A stretch of DNA of 64,000 nucleotides, from NCBI RefSeq assembly GCF_029840925.1, contig NZ_JAOCDM010000017.1, forward strand, positions 1-64,000, read 5' to 3'. Below are positions 31,282-41,820 of this stretch, one piece after another. The stretch's first letter is position 1; each line of letters begins with the position of its first letter. The stretch comes from Pseudomonas sp. GD03858. GTDB taxonomy: Bacteria; Pseudomonadota; Gammaproteobacteria; Pseudomonadales; Pseudomonadaceae. Under the pieces are notes generated by a model that saw nothing but the letters and a program-made list of their open reading frames with translations, did not search any database and was not told the DNA's origin. The translations under genes and the position numbers were made by a program.

Positions 31282-31331
31282 ACGCAGCGCATGACCGCCA
31301 CGCCTCGCGCGCGCGGTCCTCGCCTCGTCGC

Positions 31332-31351
31332 CAAGGCCCCTCGGGGCCTTG
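31332..31351. other. GC-rich hairpin between purD and retS
   Basis: CAAGGCCCC and GGGGCCTTG form a near-continuous palindrome with a two-base centre and no T-run. It could end purD transcription in a Rho-assisted way or be an operator. Apart from it the 133-base gap shows nothing recognised. Confidence 0.35.
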
Positions 31352-31414
31352 CCTTCGCCTTGGCCCGCCGCGCATAGTGGGTACTCGGCACATCAGCTAA
31401 GAAGGGATTTCGTC

Positions 31415-34180
31415 GTGCGTCGGCTTCGGATTGCCATTGTCCAGATCGTCAGCCTGCTGACCCTGCTCTGCCTGGTTCCAGCCCATGCCGAACCGAGCGC
31501 GGGCTGGTCCGCTCTGCTCGACGAGCAAGCCAACCTGCAGCTTTCCGACGTACGCTCCGAGCGCTACCGCAACCAGTTCAGCCCTCTGGCCCTCGACCAG
31601 CTCGATGCCGCCCTGCCCGACCAGGCCCTGTGGCTGCACTATCGCCTCGCCCCTGACGAGCAGGAACAACTGGTCCGCATCTTCGCCCCCGACCTCTCAC
31701 GCATCGACCTCTACGCCCTCGAAGGCGACAAGTTGCTGCGCCAACTGCACCATGGTGGCCAGAACGAAAGCAACGACTCCAGCCTGCACGGCAGTGACCA
31801 TGTACTGCCTCTGCCACGCAGCAGCCAGCAGGTGGATATCTACCTGCGCCTGATCTCGGAGCATCAGCTGCGCCCGGCCATCAGCCTGGAGCCCTCGGCT
31901 CAAGCCGCCGCCGATCAGCGCCAGCCCCTGCTGTTCGGCTTGCTGTTCGGCGGCCTGGTGATGCTGATCCTGCACAACCTGATTCGCTTCGCCTACACCC
32001 GCTCCTACACCACATTGTCCCTGGCGCTGTATCACGCCCTGATGCTGCTCAGCGCCCTGATTCTCCTCAACCTCAGCGGGCCCTGGTGGCACCTGTGGTA
32101 CAGCGCCCAGACCCCGGCCGCCTACCTCACCCTGGTGCTGGCCGGCCTGGCCGGGCTGTATTTCACCCTGCACTTCTTCTCCCCTTGCAGCTCGGCGCGG
32201 CTCAACCGGCTGCTGCATATGGAGATGCTGGTAGCCGCCGTCAGCGGCCTGGTGGTGCTGTTCGTCGACACGCTCCCGCTGAACCTGATGACCTACGCCC
32301 TGCTCGCCCTGGGTAGCGTAAGCATGCTGCTGGTCAGCAGCTATCACTGGTACAAGGGCTACACCCCAGCGCGCCTGTTCACCCTGGCCATGCTGGTGTT
32401 CAACCTCGGCGGCCTGGTACTGCTCCCGGCCCTGCTCGGCCTGACACGGACCGCCACCCCCTGGCTGCTGTGCATTCTCATGACGCTGACCGTGGTCAGC
32501 GGCCTGTTGCTCAACCTCGCCGTCAGCGAACGCCTGCGGCGGATCAGCGAGGAACGTTTCCGCGCCAGTCGCGCCCTGGCCGCCAGCGACGCCGAGATCA
32601 ACGCCAAGGCCGAGTTCCTGGCCAAGATCAGCCACGAGATCCGCACCCCGATGAACGGCGTGCTGGGCATGACCGAACTGCTGCTGGGCACGCCGTTGTC
32701 GGTCAAGCAGCGTGACTATGTGCAGACCATCCACAGTGCCGGCAACGAACTGCTCACCCTGATCAACGAGATCCTCGACATCTCCAAGCTCGAGTCCCGA
32801 CAGATCGAGCTGGACGACGTGCAGTTCGACCTCAATGCACTGATCGAGGACTGCCTGAACATCTTCCGGGCCAAGGCCGAACAGCAGAACATCGAACTGA
32901 TCAGCTTCACCCAGCCCCAGGTGCCGCGGGTGATCAGTGGCGACCCGACACGCCTGCGCCAGGCGCTGTCGAGCCTGCTGGACAACGCCCTGAAAAACAC
33001 CACACAGGGCGAGATCCTGCTGGTGGTGGCGCTGGAGCAGCGCGGCGCTGGACCGCGCCTGCGCATCGCCGTGCAGGACAGCGGCGAGCCCATGCCCCCC
33101 GCCGAGCGCGACGCCCTGCTGCAGGCCGAACTGCACAGCCGCCATTTCCTCTCCAGCAACAAGCTCGGCGGCCACCTGGGGCTGGTGATCGCCAAGCAGC
33201 TGATCGGCCTGATGCAGGGCGAATTCGGGATCAAGACCAGCACCAGCCTGGGCAACACCCTGTGGCTCACCCTGCCGCTGGACCCGCAGCGCCTCGAGCA
33301 GCCGCCGACCGACCTCGATGGCCCGCTGCGCGACGCGCGGGTGCTCGTGGTGGACGACAACGACACCTGTCGCAAGGTACTGGTGCAACAGTGCAGTGCC
33401 TGGGGCATGAATGTCAGCGCGGTGCCGTCCGGCAAGGAAGCCCTGGCCCTGCTGCGCACCAAGGCACACCTGCGCGACTACTTCGACGCCGTGTTGCTGG
33501 ACCAGAACATGCCTGGCATGACCGGCATGCAACTGGCGGCCAAGATCAAGGAAGACCCGAGCCTGAACCACGACATCCTGGTGGTCATGCTCACCGGCAT
33601 CAGCAACGCGCCGAGCAAGGTCATCGCCCGCAATGCCGGGGTCAAGCGCATCCTTGCCAAGCCGGTGGCCGGCTATACCCTCAAGACCACCCTGGCCGAA
33701 GAGCTCGCCTTGCGCGGCCGTGAACAGGCGACACCGCCGCAGCCGGTCGGCACGCCGCCACCGCTCGACCTGCCCGGCGACTTCCGCATCCTGGTAGCCG
33801 AGGACAACAGCATCTCCACCAAGGTCATCCGCGGCATGCTCGGCAAGCTCAACCTCGAGCCGGACACCGCCAGCAACGGCGAAGAAGCCCTGCAGGCGAT
33901 GAAGGCCAAACAGTACGACCTGGTGCTGATGGACTGCGAGATGCCGGTGCTCGACGGTTTCTCCGCGACCCAGCAGCTGCGCGCCTGGGAAACCGCAAAC
34001 CAGCGCCCGCGCACGCCGGTGGTGGCACTGACCGCGCATATTCTCAGCGAGCACAAGGAGCGCGCGCGCCTGGCAGGCATGGACGGGCACATGGCCAAGC
34101 CAGTGGAGCTGTCGCAACTGCGCGATCTGGTGCAGTTCTGGGCGGGGCAGCGGCAGGTGGTCACCGCGCCCCTCGACTGA
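31415..34180 (+). CDS. retS: Hybrid sensor kinase RetS
   Basis: Regulator that binds GacS and holds the Gac/Rsm pathway in its motile, acute-virulence state. From GTG 31415 (AAGGGA upstream) it is 921 residues. A signal-like N-terminus leads to a periplasmic 7TMR-DISM-type sensor domain, seven membrane helices (about 175-375), HisKA with His407 (KISHEIRTPMNG), an ATPase domain, and two receiver domains with Asp696 and Asp840. These track P. aeruginosa RetS His424, Asp713 and Asp858 with a constant offset of 17-18. The ATPase G1 box reads VQDSGEPMPP, lacking the usual second glycine, in keeping with a non-classical kinase. The position after purD is the RetS position in P. aeruginosa (PA4855-PA4856). 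Confidence 0.93.
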   Translation: MRRLRIAIVQIVSLLTLLCLVPAHAEPSAGWSALLDEQANLQLSDVRSERYRNQFSPLALDQLDAALPDQALWLHYRLAPDEQEQLVRIFAPDLSRIDLYALEGDKLLRQLHHGGQNESNDSSLHGSDHVLPLPRSSQQVDIYLRLISEHQLRPAISLEPSAQAAADQRQPLLFGLLFGGLVMLILHNLIRFAYTRSYTTLSLALYHALMLLSALILLNLSGPWWHLWYSAQTPAAYLTLVLAGLAGLYFTLHFFSPCSSARLNRLLHMEMLVAAVSGLVVLFVDTLPLNLMTYALLALGSVSMLLVSSYHWYKGYTPARLFTLAMLVFNLGGLVLLPALLGLTRTATPWLLCILMTLTVVSGLLLNLAVSERLRRISEERFRASRALAASDAEINAKAEFLAKISHEIRTPMNGVLGMTELLLGTPLSVKQRDYVQTIHSAGNELLTLINEILDISKLESRQIELDDVQFDLNALIEDCLNIFRAKAEQQNIELISFTQPQVPRVISGDPTRLRQALSSLLDNALKNTTQGEILLVVALEQRGAGPRLRIAVQDSGEPMPPAERDALLQAELHSRHFLSSNKLGGHLGLVIAKQLIGLMQGEFGIKTSTSLGNTLWLTLPLDPQRLEQPPTDLDGPLRDARVLVVDDNDTCRKVLVQQCSAWGMNVSAVPSGKEALALLRTKAHLRDYFDAVLLDQNMPGMTGMQLAAKIKEDPSLNHDILVVMLTGISNAPSKVIARNAGVKRILAKPVAGYTLKTTLAEELALRGREQATPPQPVGTPPPLDLPGDFRILVAEDNSISTKVIRGMLGKLNLEPDTASNGEEALQAMKAKQYDLVLMDCEMPVLDGFSATQQLRAWETANQRPRTPVVALTAHILSEHKERARLAGMDGHMAKPVELSQLRDLVQFWAGQRQVVTAPLD

Positions 34181-34203
34181 AACGCCGCGGGCAGTGCTAT
34201 CGG

Positions 34204-34334
34204 TGTAGGAGCGGCCTTGCGTCGCGAATGGGCTGCACAGCAGCCCCCGACCATTTCTGCTATAGCTGAGATCCTGGGGCCGCTCTGCGGCCCTTTCCGA
34301 CCGGTCCGACGCCTCGGCAAGGCCGCTCCTACAG
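34204..34334. repeat. REP pair, family A with variant arm, outward arrangement
   Basis: The TGTAGG foot is at the left with a GGGCTGC-type hairpin; the right half has a GGGCCGC/GCGGCCC hairpin, the variant core TTCCGACCGGTCCGACGCC and a CCTACAGG foot. It lies between retS and the marC-like gene. Confidence 0.85.
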
Positions 34335-34381
34335 GTTCCGTGCTATACAGATGCCACTCTTCTCCGCCTGGACCCGCCCCC

Positions 34382-34978
34382 ATGCTCCATGAGTTGTTCA
34401 GTGTCTATCTGAAAATGCTCGTGCTCTACAGCCCGTTCTTCGTCCTGTCGTGCTTCATCGGGCTGACCCGCGGTCACTCCAGCAAGGAGCGCAAGCAACT
34501 GGCCTGGCGCGTGGCCATCGCCACGCTGATCGCCAGCGTGCTGCTGTATCTGTTCGGGCGGGTGATCTTCGGCGTGTTCGGCATCACCGCCGACGCCTTC
34601 CGCATCGGTGCCGGCTCGGTGCTGTTCATCTCGGCGCTAGGCATGGCCCAGGGCAAGTCGGCGGTGCAGACCGACAACGTGCAGCAGGACGTGACCATCG
34701 TGCCGCTGACCATTCCGCTGACAGTCGGCCCGGGCACCATCGGTGCGCTGCTGGTGATGGGGGTGGGCCAGCCGCACTGGGACGACAAGCTGCTGGCCAT
34801 CGTCAGCATCGCCCTGGCCAGCTTCACCGTCGGCCTGGTGCTGTACCTCTCGCACCGTATCGAGCGGCTGCTCGGCGACCAGGGCCTGCAGATCGTCAGC
34901 CGCCTGATGGGGCTGTTCGTCTGCGCCCTGGCGGCGCAGATCATCTTCACCGGGATCAAGGGCTACCTGCTGCCCTGA
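34382..34978 (+). CDS. MarC family integral membrane protein
   Basis: A 198-residue protein with about six membrane segments and the MarC-family motif VPLTIPLTVGPGTIG. MarC proteins were once linked to multiple antibiotic resistance, but that role has been withdrawn and the true substrate is unknown. The ATG at 34382 directly follows the CGCCCC leader. Convergent with cobJ, separated by 12 bases. Confidence 0.92.
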   Translation: MLHELFSVYLKMLVLYSPFFVLSCFIGLTRGHSSKERKQLAWRVAIATLIASVLLYLFGRVIFGVFGITADAFRIGAGSVLFISALGMAQGKSAVQTDNVQQDVTIVPLTIPLTVGPGTIGALLVMGVGQPHWDDKLLAIVSIALASFTVGLVLYLSHRIERLLGDQGLQIVSRLMGLFVCALAAQIIFTGIKGYLLP

Positions 34979-34990
34979 CCCCGGCTGCGC

Positions 34991-36682
34991 TCAGGGCTTG
35001 GCGGGGTACCAGCGCGGCGTGTACACCCACTGGCCGCCATCGGCACGGGGGAAGGCGCAGGTGGTCGAGGAGCCGACCAGCACCATGGTGCGCATGTCGA
35101 CCATCTCCGGCAGCAGCTCGCCCAGGCTCACCACCCGCAGGGTCTGCCCCGGCCGGCCGATATCACGGCCCAGCACCACGGGGGTGCCTGCGTCGCGATG
35201 ACGACGTACCACCTCCAGCGCCACACCCAACTGACGAGGCCGGGCCTTGGAGATCGGGTTGTAGAACGCCAACACCAGATCCGCCTGGGCCGCCAGGTCG
35301 AGGCGTTTTTCGATGATCGACCAGGGCTTGAGGTTGTCCGACAGCGACATCACGCAGAAGTCGTGCCCCAGCGGCGCCCCCGCTTGCGCGGCGGTGGCCA
35401 GCGAGGCCGAGACGCCGGGCAGGATCTGCAACTCGACGCGCTGCCAGGCCGGGTCGCTGGACTCGTGCAACGCTTCGAGCACTGCGGCGGCCATGGCGAA
35501 TACGCCCGGATCACCGGACGACACCACCACCACCGAACGGCCCTGGGCCGCCAGCTCGAAGGCATGGCGGGCGCGCTGCATCTCTTCGCGGTTGTCGGTG
35601 CAGTGCAGCACTTGATCGTCGCGGAAGGGGCCGGCCATGCGCACGTAGGTTTCGTAGCCGAGCACATCCTGCGCACGCGCCAATTCCGCCTTGACCGCCG
35701 GCACCATCAGCTCGGCGGCACCAGGCCCCAGGCCGATCACGGCCAGGCGACCCCGGCGACGGCCAACGCGGTCGATGTCGACCGGTGCCGCGGCAACCGC
35801 GTGGGCGAGCCCCACGGACGACCCCACACGCGCTTGCGGCAATGCATCAGCCAGCATCCGCTCCAGGCTCTCGGCAGCCGGGGCAAAGCGCAGGGGGACA
35901 TTCAGTGCCTGTGCAGCCTCGTGCAGGGCCGGCTCCGCCATCTCGGTTTCGCTCGCCAGCAGGCAGGCCAGCGCGGGCTCGGCGATGTTCGCTTGCAGCA
36001 GTTCCTCGCGCACCTGTTGCACCAGGTCAGCGCTACCGGCGGTGACCGCCACCACCACGCAACGCGCATGGATCACCAGTTCGTCACGGCTGGCCGGACG
36101 CAGTGCGCTGCCCACGTGGATGATGCGTTGCGCATCGTCACTGGCGGGCAACTGCACGTGCTCGAGCCACGGCGCCTCGCCTTCGACACGCACGGTTTCG
36201 CCCGCCAGCAGGTCGGAGACGAAGCGCTTGCCCTGTTCCAGGTCTGCCAGCGCGTACCCCTCGGGCGGGTTCAGCAGACAGGTGCCGAAGCGCAGCTCGC
36301 CACTGGTGGTGATCGCTGCGCTTACACCCAACGCTTCACCAATGTCTCGGGCCATGACGTTGACCCCGCCCAGGCCACCGAGCAGCGGCACCACGGCGCT
36401 GCCATCCTCGGCCACGGCCAGCACCGGCGGCTCGACGCCTTTTTCGCTCAACAGCGGCGCCAAGGTGCGAATGACGATACCCGCCGCGCACAAAGCAATG
36501 ATCGGCGTGTCTTGTTGATACAGCTCGCGCAGGGTGTCGCCGAAGGCCGCGTAGTAACGGTCGGCCCCCTCCACTCGCCCTTGCAGGCCATGAATCACGG
36601 CCTGTGGATAACGTTGCTGGATACGCTGCGCGGTGGCCAGGCTGCCCGGGCCGAGAATGACGATTGCCGGTGCCTTGATCAT
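34991..36682 (-). CDS. cobJ: Fused CbiG-like / precorrin-3B C17-methyltransferase
   Basis: Ring-contraction methyltransferase of cobalamin synthesis. It is 563 residues, about twice a plain CobJ. The N-terminal half is a CbiG-type domain ([24 protein letters not shown]), and the C-terminal half from about 310 is the SAM-dependent CobJ/CbiH methylase ([38 protein letters not shown]). The start at 36682 overlaps the cobI stop (ATGA); an ATG at 36691 would add three residues. Last gene of the cobG-H-I-J operon. Confidence 0.93.
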   Translation of the reverse strand: MIKAPAIVILGPGSLATAQRIQQRYPQAVIHGLQGRVEGADRYYAAFGDTLRELYQQDTPIIALCAAGIVIRTLAPLLSEKGVEPPVLAVAEDGSAVVPLLGGLGGVNVMARDIGEALGVSAAITTSGELRFGTCLLNPPEGYALADLEQGKRFVSDLLAGETVRVEGEAPWLEHVQLPASDDAQRIIHVGSALRPASRDELVIHARCVVVAVTAGSADLVQQVREELLQANIAEPALACLLASETEMAEPALHEAAQALNVPLRFAPAAESLERMLADALPQARVGSSVGLAHAVAAAPVDIDRVGRRRGRLAVIGLGPGAAELMVPAVKAELARAQDVLGYETYVRMAGPFRDDQVLHCTDNREEMQRARHAFELAAQGRSVVVVSSGDPGVFAMAAAVLEALHESSDPAWQRVELQILPGVSASLATAAQAGAPLGHDFCVMSLSDNLKPWSIIEKRLDLAAQADLVLAFYNPISKARPRQLGVALEVVRRHRDAGTPVVLGRDIGRPGQTLRVVSLGELLPEMVDMRTMVLVGSSTTCAFPRADGGQWVYTPRWYPAKP

Positions 36683-37413
36683 CCCTGCCATTTCTCACCC
36701 GGCACGATGATCAGCGAGAAGTACGGCGAGGACTGCGGATCGACTTCATCCAATGCGACGATCTTCTGGTTGGCCATGGTCGCCCGCTCCACGTAGAGCG
36801 CACGGCTATCCAGGCCCAGCTCGCCGAGCACCTGGCGCACCTTGGGGAAGTTGCGTCCCAGCTTCATGATCACTGCCGCATCGGCGGCGGCCAGGCGCTG
36901 CTTGAGCTCTTCATGAGGCAATACACCGGACAGTACGGTGAGGGTCTGGTTGCGATACACCAGCGGCGCACCGAGCACCGAGGCGCCGCCGAGCATCGAG
37001 CAGACGCCGGGGATCACCTGGGCCTCGTAACGCGACGCCAGGCGATCATGCAAGTACATGTAGGAACCGTAGAAGAACGGGTCGCCCTCGCAGATCACCG
37101 CCACGTCGCGGCCGGCATCGAGATGTTCGGCCACCTGTACGCTCGCCTCGTCGTAGAAGTCGCTGATCACCTGCTCGTAGGAGAGCGGCGCGGGCAGCGC
37201 CTCGGTGGTTACCGGATACACCAGCGGCAGCAGGGTCTGTTCGGTTTGCAGTTGCGCTTCGATGATACCGAAGGCGTTGCCGCGCTTGCCCTTGGCCACG
37301 AAGTACGCCACCACCGGTGCCTCGCGCAGCAGGCGCAGGGCCTTGACCGTGATCAGCTCGGGATCGCCCGGGCCCACGCCCAGGCCCAGCAGTCGTCCGC
37401 GTGCGTGCATCAT
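36679..37413 (-). CDS. cobI: Precorrin-2 C20-methyltransferase
   Basis: Methylates C20 of precorrin-2 with SAM to give precorrin-3A. It is 244 residues, with the tetrapyrrole methylase motifs [18 protein letters not shown] at the N-terminus and [13 protein letters not shown] in the middle. Its start overlaps the cobH stop and its stop overlaps the cobJ start, so translation is coupled. Confidence 0.96.
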   Translation of the reverse strand: MMHARGRLLGLGVGPGDPELITVKALRLLREAPVVAYFVAKGKRGNAFGIIEAQLQTEQTLLPLVYPVTTEALPAPLSYEQVISDFYDEASVQVAEHLDAGRDVAVICEGDPFFYGSYMYLHDRLASRYEAQVIPGVCSMLGGASVLGAPLVYRNQTLTVLSGVLPHEELKQRLAAADAAVIMKLGRNFPKVRQVLGELGLDSRALYVERATMANQKIVALDEVDPQSSPYFSLIIVPGEKWQG

Positions 37414-38036
37414 TCCACCTCCGAGGCCAGGGCGTTGACCGCGGCGGCGGCCATCGCGCTGCCGCCCAGGCGGCCCTGCATGATCACGAACGGCACGCCG
37501 CGGCTGTCGGCGGCGAGCATGGCCTTGGATTCGGCGGCGCCGACGAAGCCGACCGGGAAACCGAGGATCAGCGCCGGTTTCGGCGCGCCGGCATCGAGCA
37601 TTTCCAGCAGGTAGAACAATGCGGTCGGCGCGTTACCGATCACCACCACGCTGCCTTCCAGGTGCGGGCGCCACAGTTCCAGGGCCACCGCGGAGCGGGT
37701 GTTGCCCTCGGCCTTGGCCAGGTCCGGCACGCTCGGGTCGCGCAGGGTGCAGATCACCGGGTTGTTGGCTGGCAGGCGGGCGCGGGTGATGCCTTCGGCG
37801 ACCATGTGCGCGTCACAGAGGATCGGCGCGCCCTTGGCCAGGGCCTCGCGGCCGGCGGTGCCGGCGCCTTCGGAGAACTGCAGGCCATCGATGGCCTCGA
37901 CCATGCCACAGGCATGGATCACGCGCACGGCGAGCTTTTCAAGATCGGCGGGGATCCGCTCGAGCCGGGCTTCCTCGCGGATGATCCGGAAGGAATTGCG
38001 ATAGATCTCCTGACCATCGCGGATGTAGTCAATCAT
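37410..38036 (-). CDS. cobH: Precorrin-8X methylmutase
   Basis: Moves a methyl group from C11 to C12 to form hydrogenobyrinate. It is 208 residues from ATG 38036 ([20 protein letters not shown]), the family length. The active-site region IHACGMVEA with its conserved histidine is present. The start overlaps the end of cobG by eight bases; earlier in-frame codons would lie inside cobG. Confidence 0.96.
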   Translation of the reverse strand: MIDYIRDGQEIYRNSFRIIREEARLERIPADLEKLAVRVIHACGMVEAIDGLQFSEGAGTAGREALAKGAPILCDAHMVAEGITRARLPANNPVICTLRDPSVPDLAKAEGNTRSAVALELWRPHLEGSVVVIGNAPTALFYLLEMLDAGAPKPALILGFPVGFVGAAESKAMLAADSRGVPFVIMQGRLGGSAMAAAAVNALASEVE

Positions 38037-39354
38037 CAAGGTGCTCCGTCGGCAGGTCGAGCATGGCGCCTGCTTCTTCTGGGGTAAGGTCGGCGCCGCG
38101 CAGCCTGCCGAAGCCCGGCAGGCGCGCATCGCGCAAGTAAAGGTCATAGCGGCCCGGGGCACGGGCCAGCAGGGTAGCCGGGGCGACGTGGGCCATGGCG
38201 CAGGAACGTGGGCAGGCGGAAAGGTGCACGCTGCCAGGGGCACCGTGGTGCAGCAGGGCGGCCAGGGCAATGGCGTCGGCCTTGGTGTCGGCCTGGGCCT
38301 TGGCGCAACCACTGGAGCCGGTGCAGGCGACGACCCGCGCCAGCGGATGATCGTTGTGACAGAGCATGCCGGATGCCGTCAGTTGCGCGCGTGCGTTTTC
38401 CAGCTCCGTCGGTTCGAGGGAGGTCAGCACCAGGCTCTGCCAAGGCGTCAGGCGTAAGCTGCCATCGCCCCATTGCCGGGCGATATGCGCGGCACAGCGG
38501 AGCATTGCGGGCGTCAGGCGCCCGAGGGGTGGTGCGACGCCCAGGGCCACGCCCTGGCGCTGTGGCAGCACGCCCAGCCAGGGGCTTGTCACCACCGGGA
38601 GCTGCCAGGCCATCGATACTGTGTCGATCTGCAGGGGCAGCCCTTCAAGGAAGTGCTTCACCGGGCACACCTGCAGTAATTGACGCATGCGCGACTGCTC
38701 GGGTGTCGCGAGATCGAGGAAGCGCTCCAGCATTGCGCGCACCAACGCCAGCCCCTGCTCCACCGGCACCGCACCCAACGCTTGGCCATTCGACAGGCTG
38801 CTCGCGAGCCCGAACCGCAACCAGATGCGTCCTTCGCGTTGCATCGCGGACAGCCACAGATCATGGGCGTGTTCGCGCATCGCCAGCGCTTCGCCGCCAT
38901 CGAGCTGCACGGCGAACTTGGCCGAGAGCTTGTGGAACCTGGGTGTGCTCTCCAGCAGGTCGAGGATCTGCCCTGCCAATGGCCGGGTGTCGAACAGCAT
39001 GGCCGGATCGAGCCCGGCCAGTGGGCTGAGCATGAGGTTGCGTACATCATCGCCCGCCGCGTCACGCGGGCCGAGCCCTGCGGTCAGCAGATGCTCGACC
39101 AGGCCGCCGTGATCCTGGCCAATGCCGCGAATCTGCAGGTTGGCTCGGTTGGTCGCCTCGACCACCCCTCCGGCAAAACACTCGGCGGCGTCGGCCACGG
39201 CATCGGCCTGGTCGGCCAGCAGCAGGCCACCGGGCAGCTTGATCCGGCAAATGCCACCATCGCGTGCAGCGACGATGCGCCACAACCCCGGACAGGCCGA
39301 GGGACGGGGCGAAACTTCGGAGGGCGGGGGCTGCGTCAAGGGGGCATCCGGCAA
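38029..39354 (-). CDS. cobG: Precorrin-3B synthase
   Basis: Oxygen-dependent hydroxylase that converts precorrin-3A to precorrin-3B, the marker of the aerobic B12 route. It is 441 residues, related to sulfite/nitrite reductases. The cysteines expected to hold the 4Fe-4S centre are visible as ACTGSSGC (C-x5-C) and SACPRSC (C-x3-C). First gene of the cobG-H-I-J operon, transcribed away from cobL. No cobalamin riboswitch was recognised upstream. Confidence 0.95.
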   Translation of the reverse strand: MPDAPLTQPPPSEVSPRPSACPGLWRIVAARDGGICRIKLPGGLLLADQADAVADAAECFAGGVVEATNRANLQIRGIGQDHGGLVEHLLTAGLGPRDAAGDDVRNLMLSPLAGLDPAMLFDTRPLAGQILDLLESTPRFHKLSAKFAVQLDGGEALAMREHAHDLWLSAMQREGRIWLRFGLASSLSNGQALGAVPVEQGLALVRAMLERFLDLATPEQSRMRQLLQVCPVKHFLEGLPLQIDTVSMAWQLPVVTSPWLGVLPQRQGVALGVAPPLGRLTPAMLRCAAHIARQWGDGSLRLTPWQSLVLTSLEPTELENARAQLTASGMLCHNDHPLARVVACTGSSGCAKAQADTKADAIALAALLHHGAPGSVHLSACPRSCAMAHVAPATLLARAPGRYDLYLRDARLPGFGRLRGADLTPEEAGAMLDLPTEHLDD

Positions 39355-39442
39355 TCGTGAAAGTGCGCTTCAGTGTAGAAGGCGCGGTATTATGCCTGCT
39401 TTGTCCGGCGGCATGAAAAACCGGTGGTCGAACGTTTAGACG

Positions 39443-39500
39443 AATCGCGGGGCAAGCCCGCTCCCACGCGCCCACGTGGGAGCGGGCTTGCCCCGCGATC
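39443..39500. repeat. REP pair, family B
   Basis: Inverted family-B arms (left from 39444, right ending 39499) in the 167-base space between the divergent cobG and cobL genes. Little room remains for promoters on the cobL side. Confidence 0.9.
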
Positions 39501-39521
39501 AATGATTGGTACGAGGAACAG

Positions 39522-40733
39522 ATGGCCCCCTGGCTGACAGTAATAGGCATCGGCGAAGACGGCTTCAGCGGCCTGGGCAAACAGGCCCGCCGCGCCCTGC
39601 TGTCGGCCACGCGAATCATCGGCGCCCCACGCCAGCTGGCGCTGCTGCCCCGCTGCGTGACCGCCGAGCAATTGCACTGGCCCAGCCCGTTCTCCCTGGC
39701 CCCGGTCATGGCCTTGCGCGGCGAGCCGGTATGCGTGCTGGCCAGCGGCGACCCGATGTTCTATGGCGTCGGCGCCAGCCTGGCGCGCCAGCTGCCCGCC
39801 GAAGAACTGCGGGTGCTGTCGATGCCCTCCTCCTGCGCCCTCGCTGCCGCCCGCCTGGGCTGGCCGTTGCAGGATGTGCAGGTGGTCTCGGTGGTCGCCC
39901 GCCCGCTGGCCGCGCTCAATGGCCATCTGCACAGTGGCGTGCGCCTGCTGGTGCTGAGCAACGACGAAAGCAGCCCGGCTGCCATTGCCGCGCAGCTGCG
40001 CGAACGTGGCTTCGGCCCCAGCCGTCTCCAGGTGTTCGAACACCTCGGTGGCCCGCAGGAGCGAACGCTGAGCGGCACCGCCGATGACTGGCCACACGCC
40101 GATATCGCCACGCTCAACCTGGTCGCCATCGAATGCCAGGCCTCGCCTGACACCCCGCGCCTGCCTCGCGTGGCCGGCCTGCCCGACAGCGCCTTCCGTC
40201 ATGACGGCCAACTGACCAAGCGCGACGTGCGCGCCATCACCCTGGCCCGCCTGGCACCACAACCCGGCGAGCTGCTGTGGGATGTAGGTGCCGGTTGCGG
40301 TTCCATCGGCATCGAATGGATGCGCGCCCACCCCAGCTGCCGCACGCTTGCGATCGAGGCTGACGAAGGCCGCCAGGGCTTCATCGAACACAACCGCGAC
40401 ACCCTCGGCGTGCCCGGCCTGCAACTGATTCGCGGCAAGGCCCCCGAAGCGTTGGCCGGGCTGGAACGTCCGGATGCGATCTTCATCGGCGGTGGCGTCA
40501 CCCGCGAAGGTGTGCTCGAGCTGTGCTGGGAGCGCCTGCTGCCGGGCGGACGCCTTGTTGCCAATGCGGTCACGCTGCAAAGCGAGGTCGCCCTGGCACA
40601 GTTCCGCGAGCAGCACGGCGGCGAGCTGACCCGCATCCACATCGCCCACACCCAGCCCCTGGGCAGCTTCGACACCTGGCGCCAGGCCCTGCCGATCACC
40701 CTGCTCGACGTGGTGAAACCTCTCGATGCGTGA
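39522..40733 (+). CDS. cobL: Precorrin-6Y C5,15-methyltransferase (decarboxylating)
   Basis: Methylates C5 and C15 and decarboxylates the acetate side chain of precorrin-6B. It is 403 residues. The N-terminal CbiE-like methylase ([25 protein letters not shown]) and C-terminal CbiT-like domain ([16 protein letters not shown]) are both intact. The end overlaps the cbiD start by eight bases. First of the cobL-cbiD-cobK operon. Confidence 0.96.
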   Translation: MAPWLTVIGIGEDGFSGLGKQARRALLSATRIIGAPRQLALLPRCVTAEQLHWPSPFSLAPVMALRGEPVCVLASGDPMFYGVGASLARQLPAEELRVLSMPSSCALAAARLGWPLQDVQVVSVVARPLAALNGHLHSGVRLLVLSNDESSPAAIAAQLRERGFGPSRLQVFEHLGGPQERTLSGTADDWPHADIATLNLVAIECQASPDTPRLPRVAGLPDSAFRHDGQLTKRDVRAITLARLAPQPGELLWDVGAGCGSIGIEWMRAHPSCRTLAIEADEGRQGFIEHNRDTLGVPGLQLIRGKAPEALAGLERPDAIFIGGGVTREGVLELCWERLLPGGRLVANAVTLQSEVALAQFREQHGGELTRIHIAHTQPLGSFDTWRQALPITLLDVVKPLDA

Positions 40734-41820
40734 AGAAACCCGCGAACAGGCCGCGCCACTGCGCAGCGGCCTGACCACCGGCAGCTGCGCCACCGCCACC
40801 AGCCTGGCCGCAGCACGCCTGCTGCTGACCGGGCAACGGCACGACGCGGTGGAAATTACCCTGCCCAAGGGCAAGGTGGTGCAGATGCGCCTGGAGTTCT
40901 GCCACCTCAAGGGCGACATGGCCGAGGCCGGCACCTTGAAGGATGCCGGCGACGATCCCGATGTCACCCACGGCGCCCTGCTCTTCAGCCAGGTGCGCTT
41001 GTGCGCCGAACCTGGCGTTCGCTTCGTCGCGGGCGCGGGCGTGGGGACCGTGACTCGCCCGGGGCTGGTGCTGGCAGTCGGTGAACCGGCCATCAACCCG
41101 GTACCGCGCAAGATGATCAGCGACCATCTGCTGCAACTGGCGGGCGATTGCGGATACCACGGCGGTTTCGAAGTGACGGTCAACGTGCAAGGCGGCGAAC
41201 AGCTGGCCCTCAAGACCATGAACCCACGTCTGGGCATCCTCGGCGGGCTGTCGATCCTGGGCACCAGCGGCATCGTCCGGCCGTTCTCCTGCTCGGCCTA
41301 CATCGCCTCGATCCACCAGGGCATCGACGTCGCCCACACCAACGGCTACACCCATATCGCCGCCTGTACCGGCAACGCCAGCGAAGACACCATGCGCCGG
41401 GTCTACGACCTGCCGGAGATCGCCCTGATCGAGATGGGCGACTTCGTCGGCGCCGTGCTCAAGCACCTGCGCAAGGTACCCGTGCCGCGCCTCACGCTAT
41501 GCGGTGGCTTCGGCAAGATCAGCAAGCTGGCCGCCGGGCACATGGACCTGCACAGCCGCCATTCGAGCATCGACCTGCCGCAGTTGGCGGGCTGGGCGGC
41601 GGCCATTGGCGCGGATACGGCGCTGCAACAGGCGATCATCGCCGCCAACACCAGCCAGCAGGCCCTCGCCCTCGCGCATGCCGCCGGCATCGCCCTGGGC
41701 GATGAGGTGTGCCGCCATGCCCTGGACTTCGCCCGCAGCGTGGTGCCGGCCCAGGTGCAAGTGGAAGTGTTCGCCATCGACCGCCAGGGCGGCATCGTCG
41801 GCAAGGCGGGCGTGGCATGA
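40726..41820 (+). CDS. cbiD: Cobalt-precorrin-5B C1-methyltransferase
   Basis: Methylates C1 with SAM during corrin synthesis; it takes the place of CobF, which is not in this cluster. It is 364 residues with the CbiD N-terminus [19 protein letters not shown] and the segments [10 protein letters not shown] and [17 protein letters not shown]. Classed as an anaerobic-route enzyme, it sits here among aerobic-route genes. Its stop overlaps the cobK start. Confidence 0.95.
   Translation: MREETREQAAPLRSGLTTGSCATATSLAAARLLLTGQRHDAVEITLPKGKVVQMRLEFCHLKGDMAEAGTLKDAGDDPDVTHGALLFSQVRLCAEPGVRFVAGAGVGTVTRPGLVLAVGEPAINPVPRKMISDHLLQLAGDCGYHGGFEVTVNVQGGEQLALKTMNPRLGILGGLSILGTSGIVRPFSCSAYIASIHQGIDVAHTNGYTHIAACTGNASEDTMRRVYDLPEIALIEMGDFVGAVLKHLRKVPVPRLTLCGGFGKISKLAAGHMDLHSRHSSIDLPQLAGWAAAIGADTALQQAIIAANTSQQALALAHAAGIALGDEVCRHALDFARSVVPAQVQVEVFAIDRQGGIVGKAGVA

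Noticed and set aside
39355..39521. Search for a cobalamin riboswitch between cobG and cobL
   Set aside because: No B12-box-like sequence was recognised; most of the gap is a REP pair.
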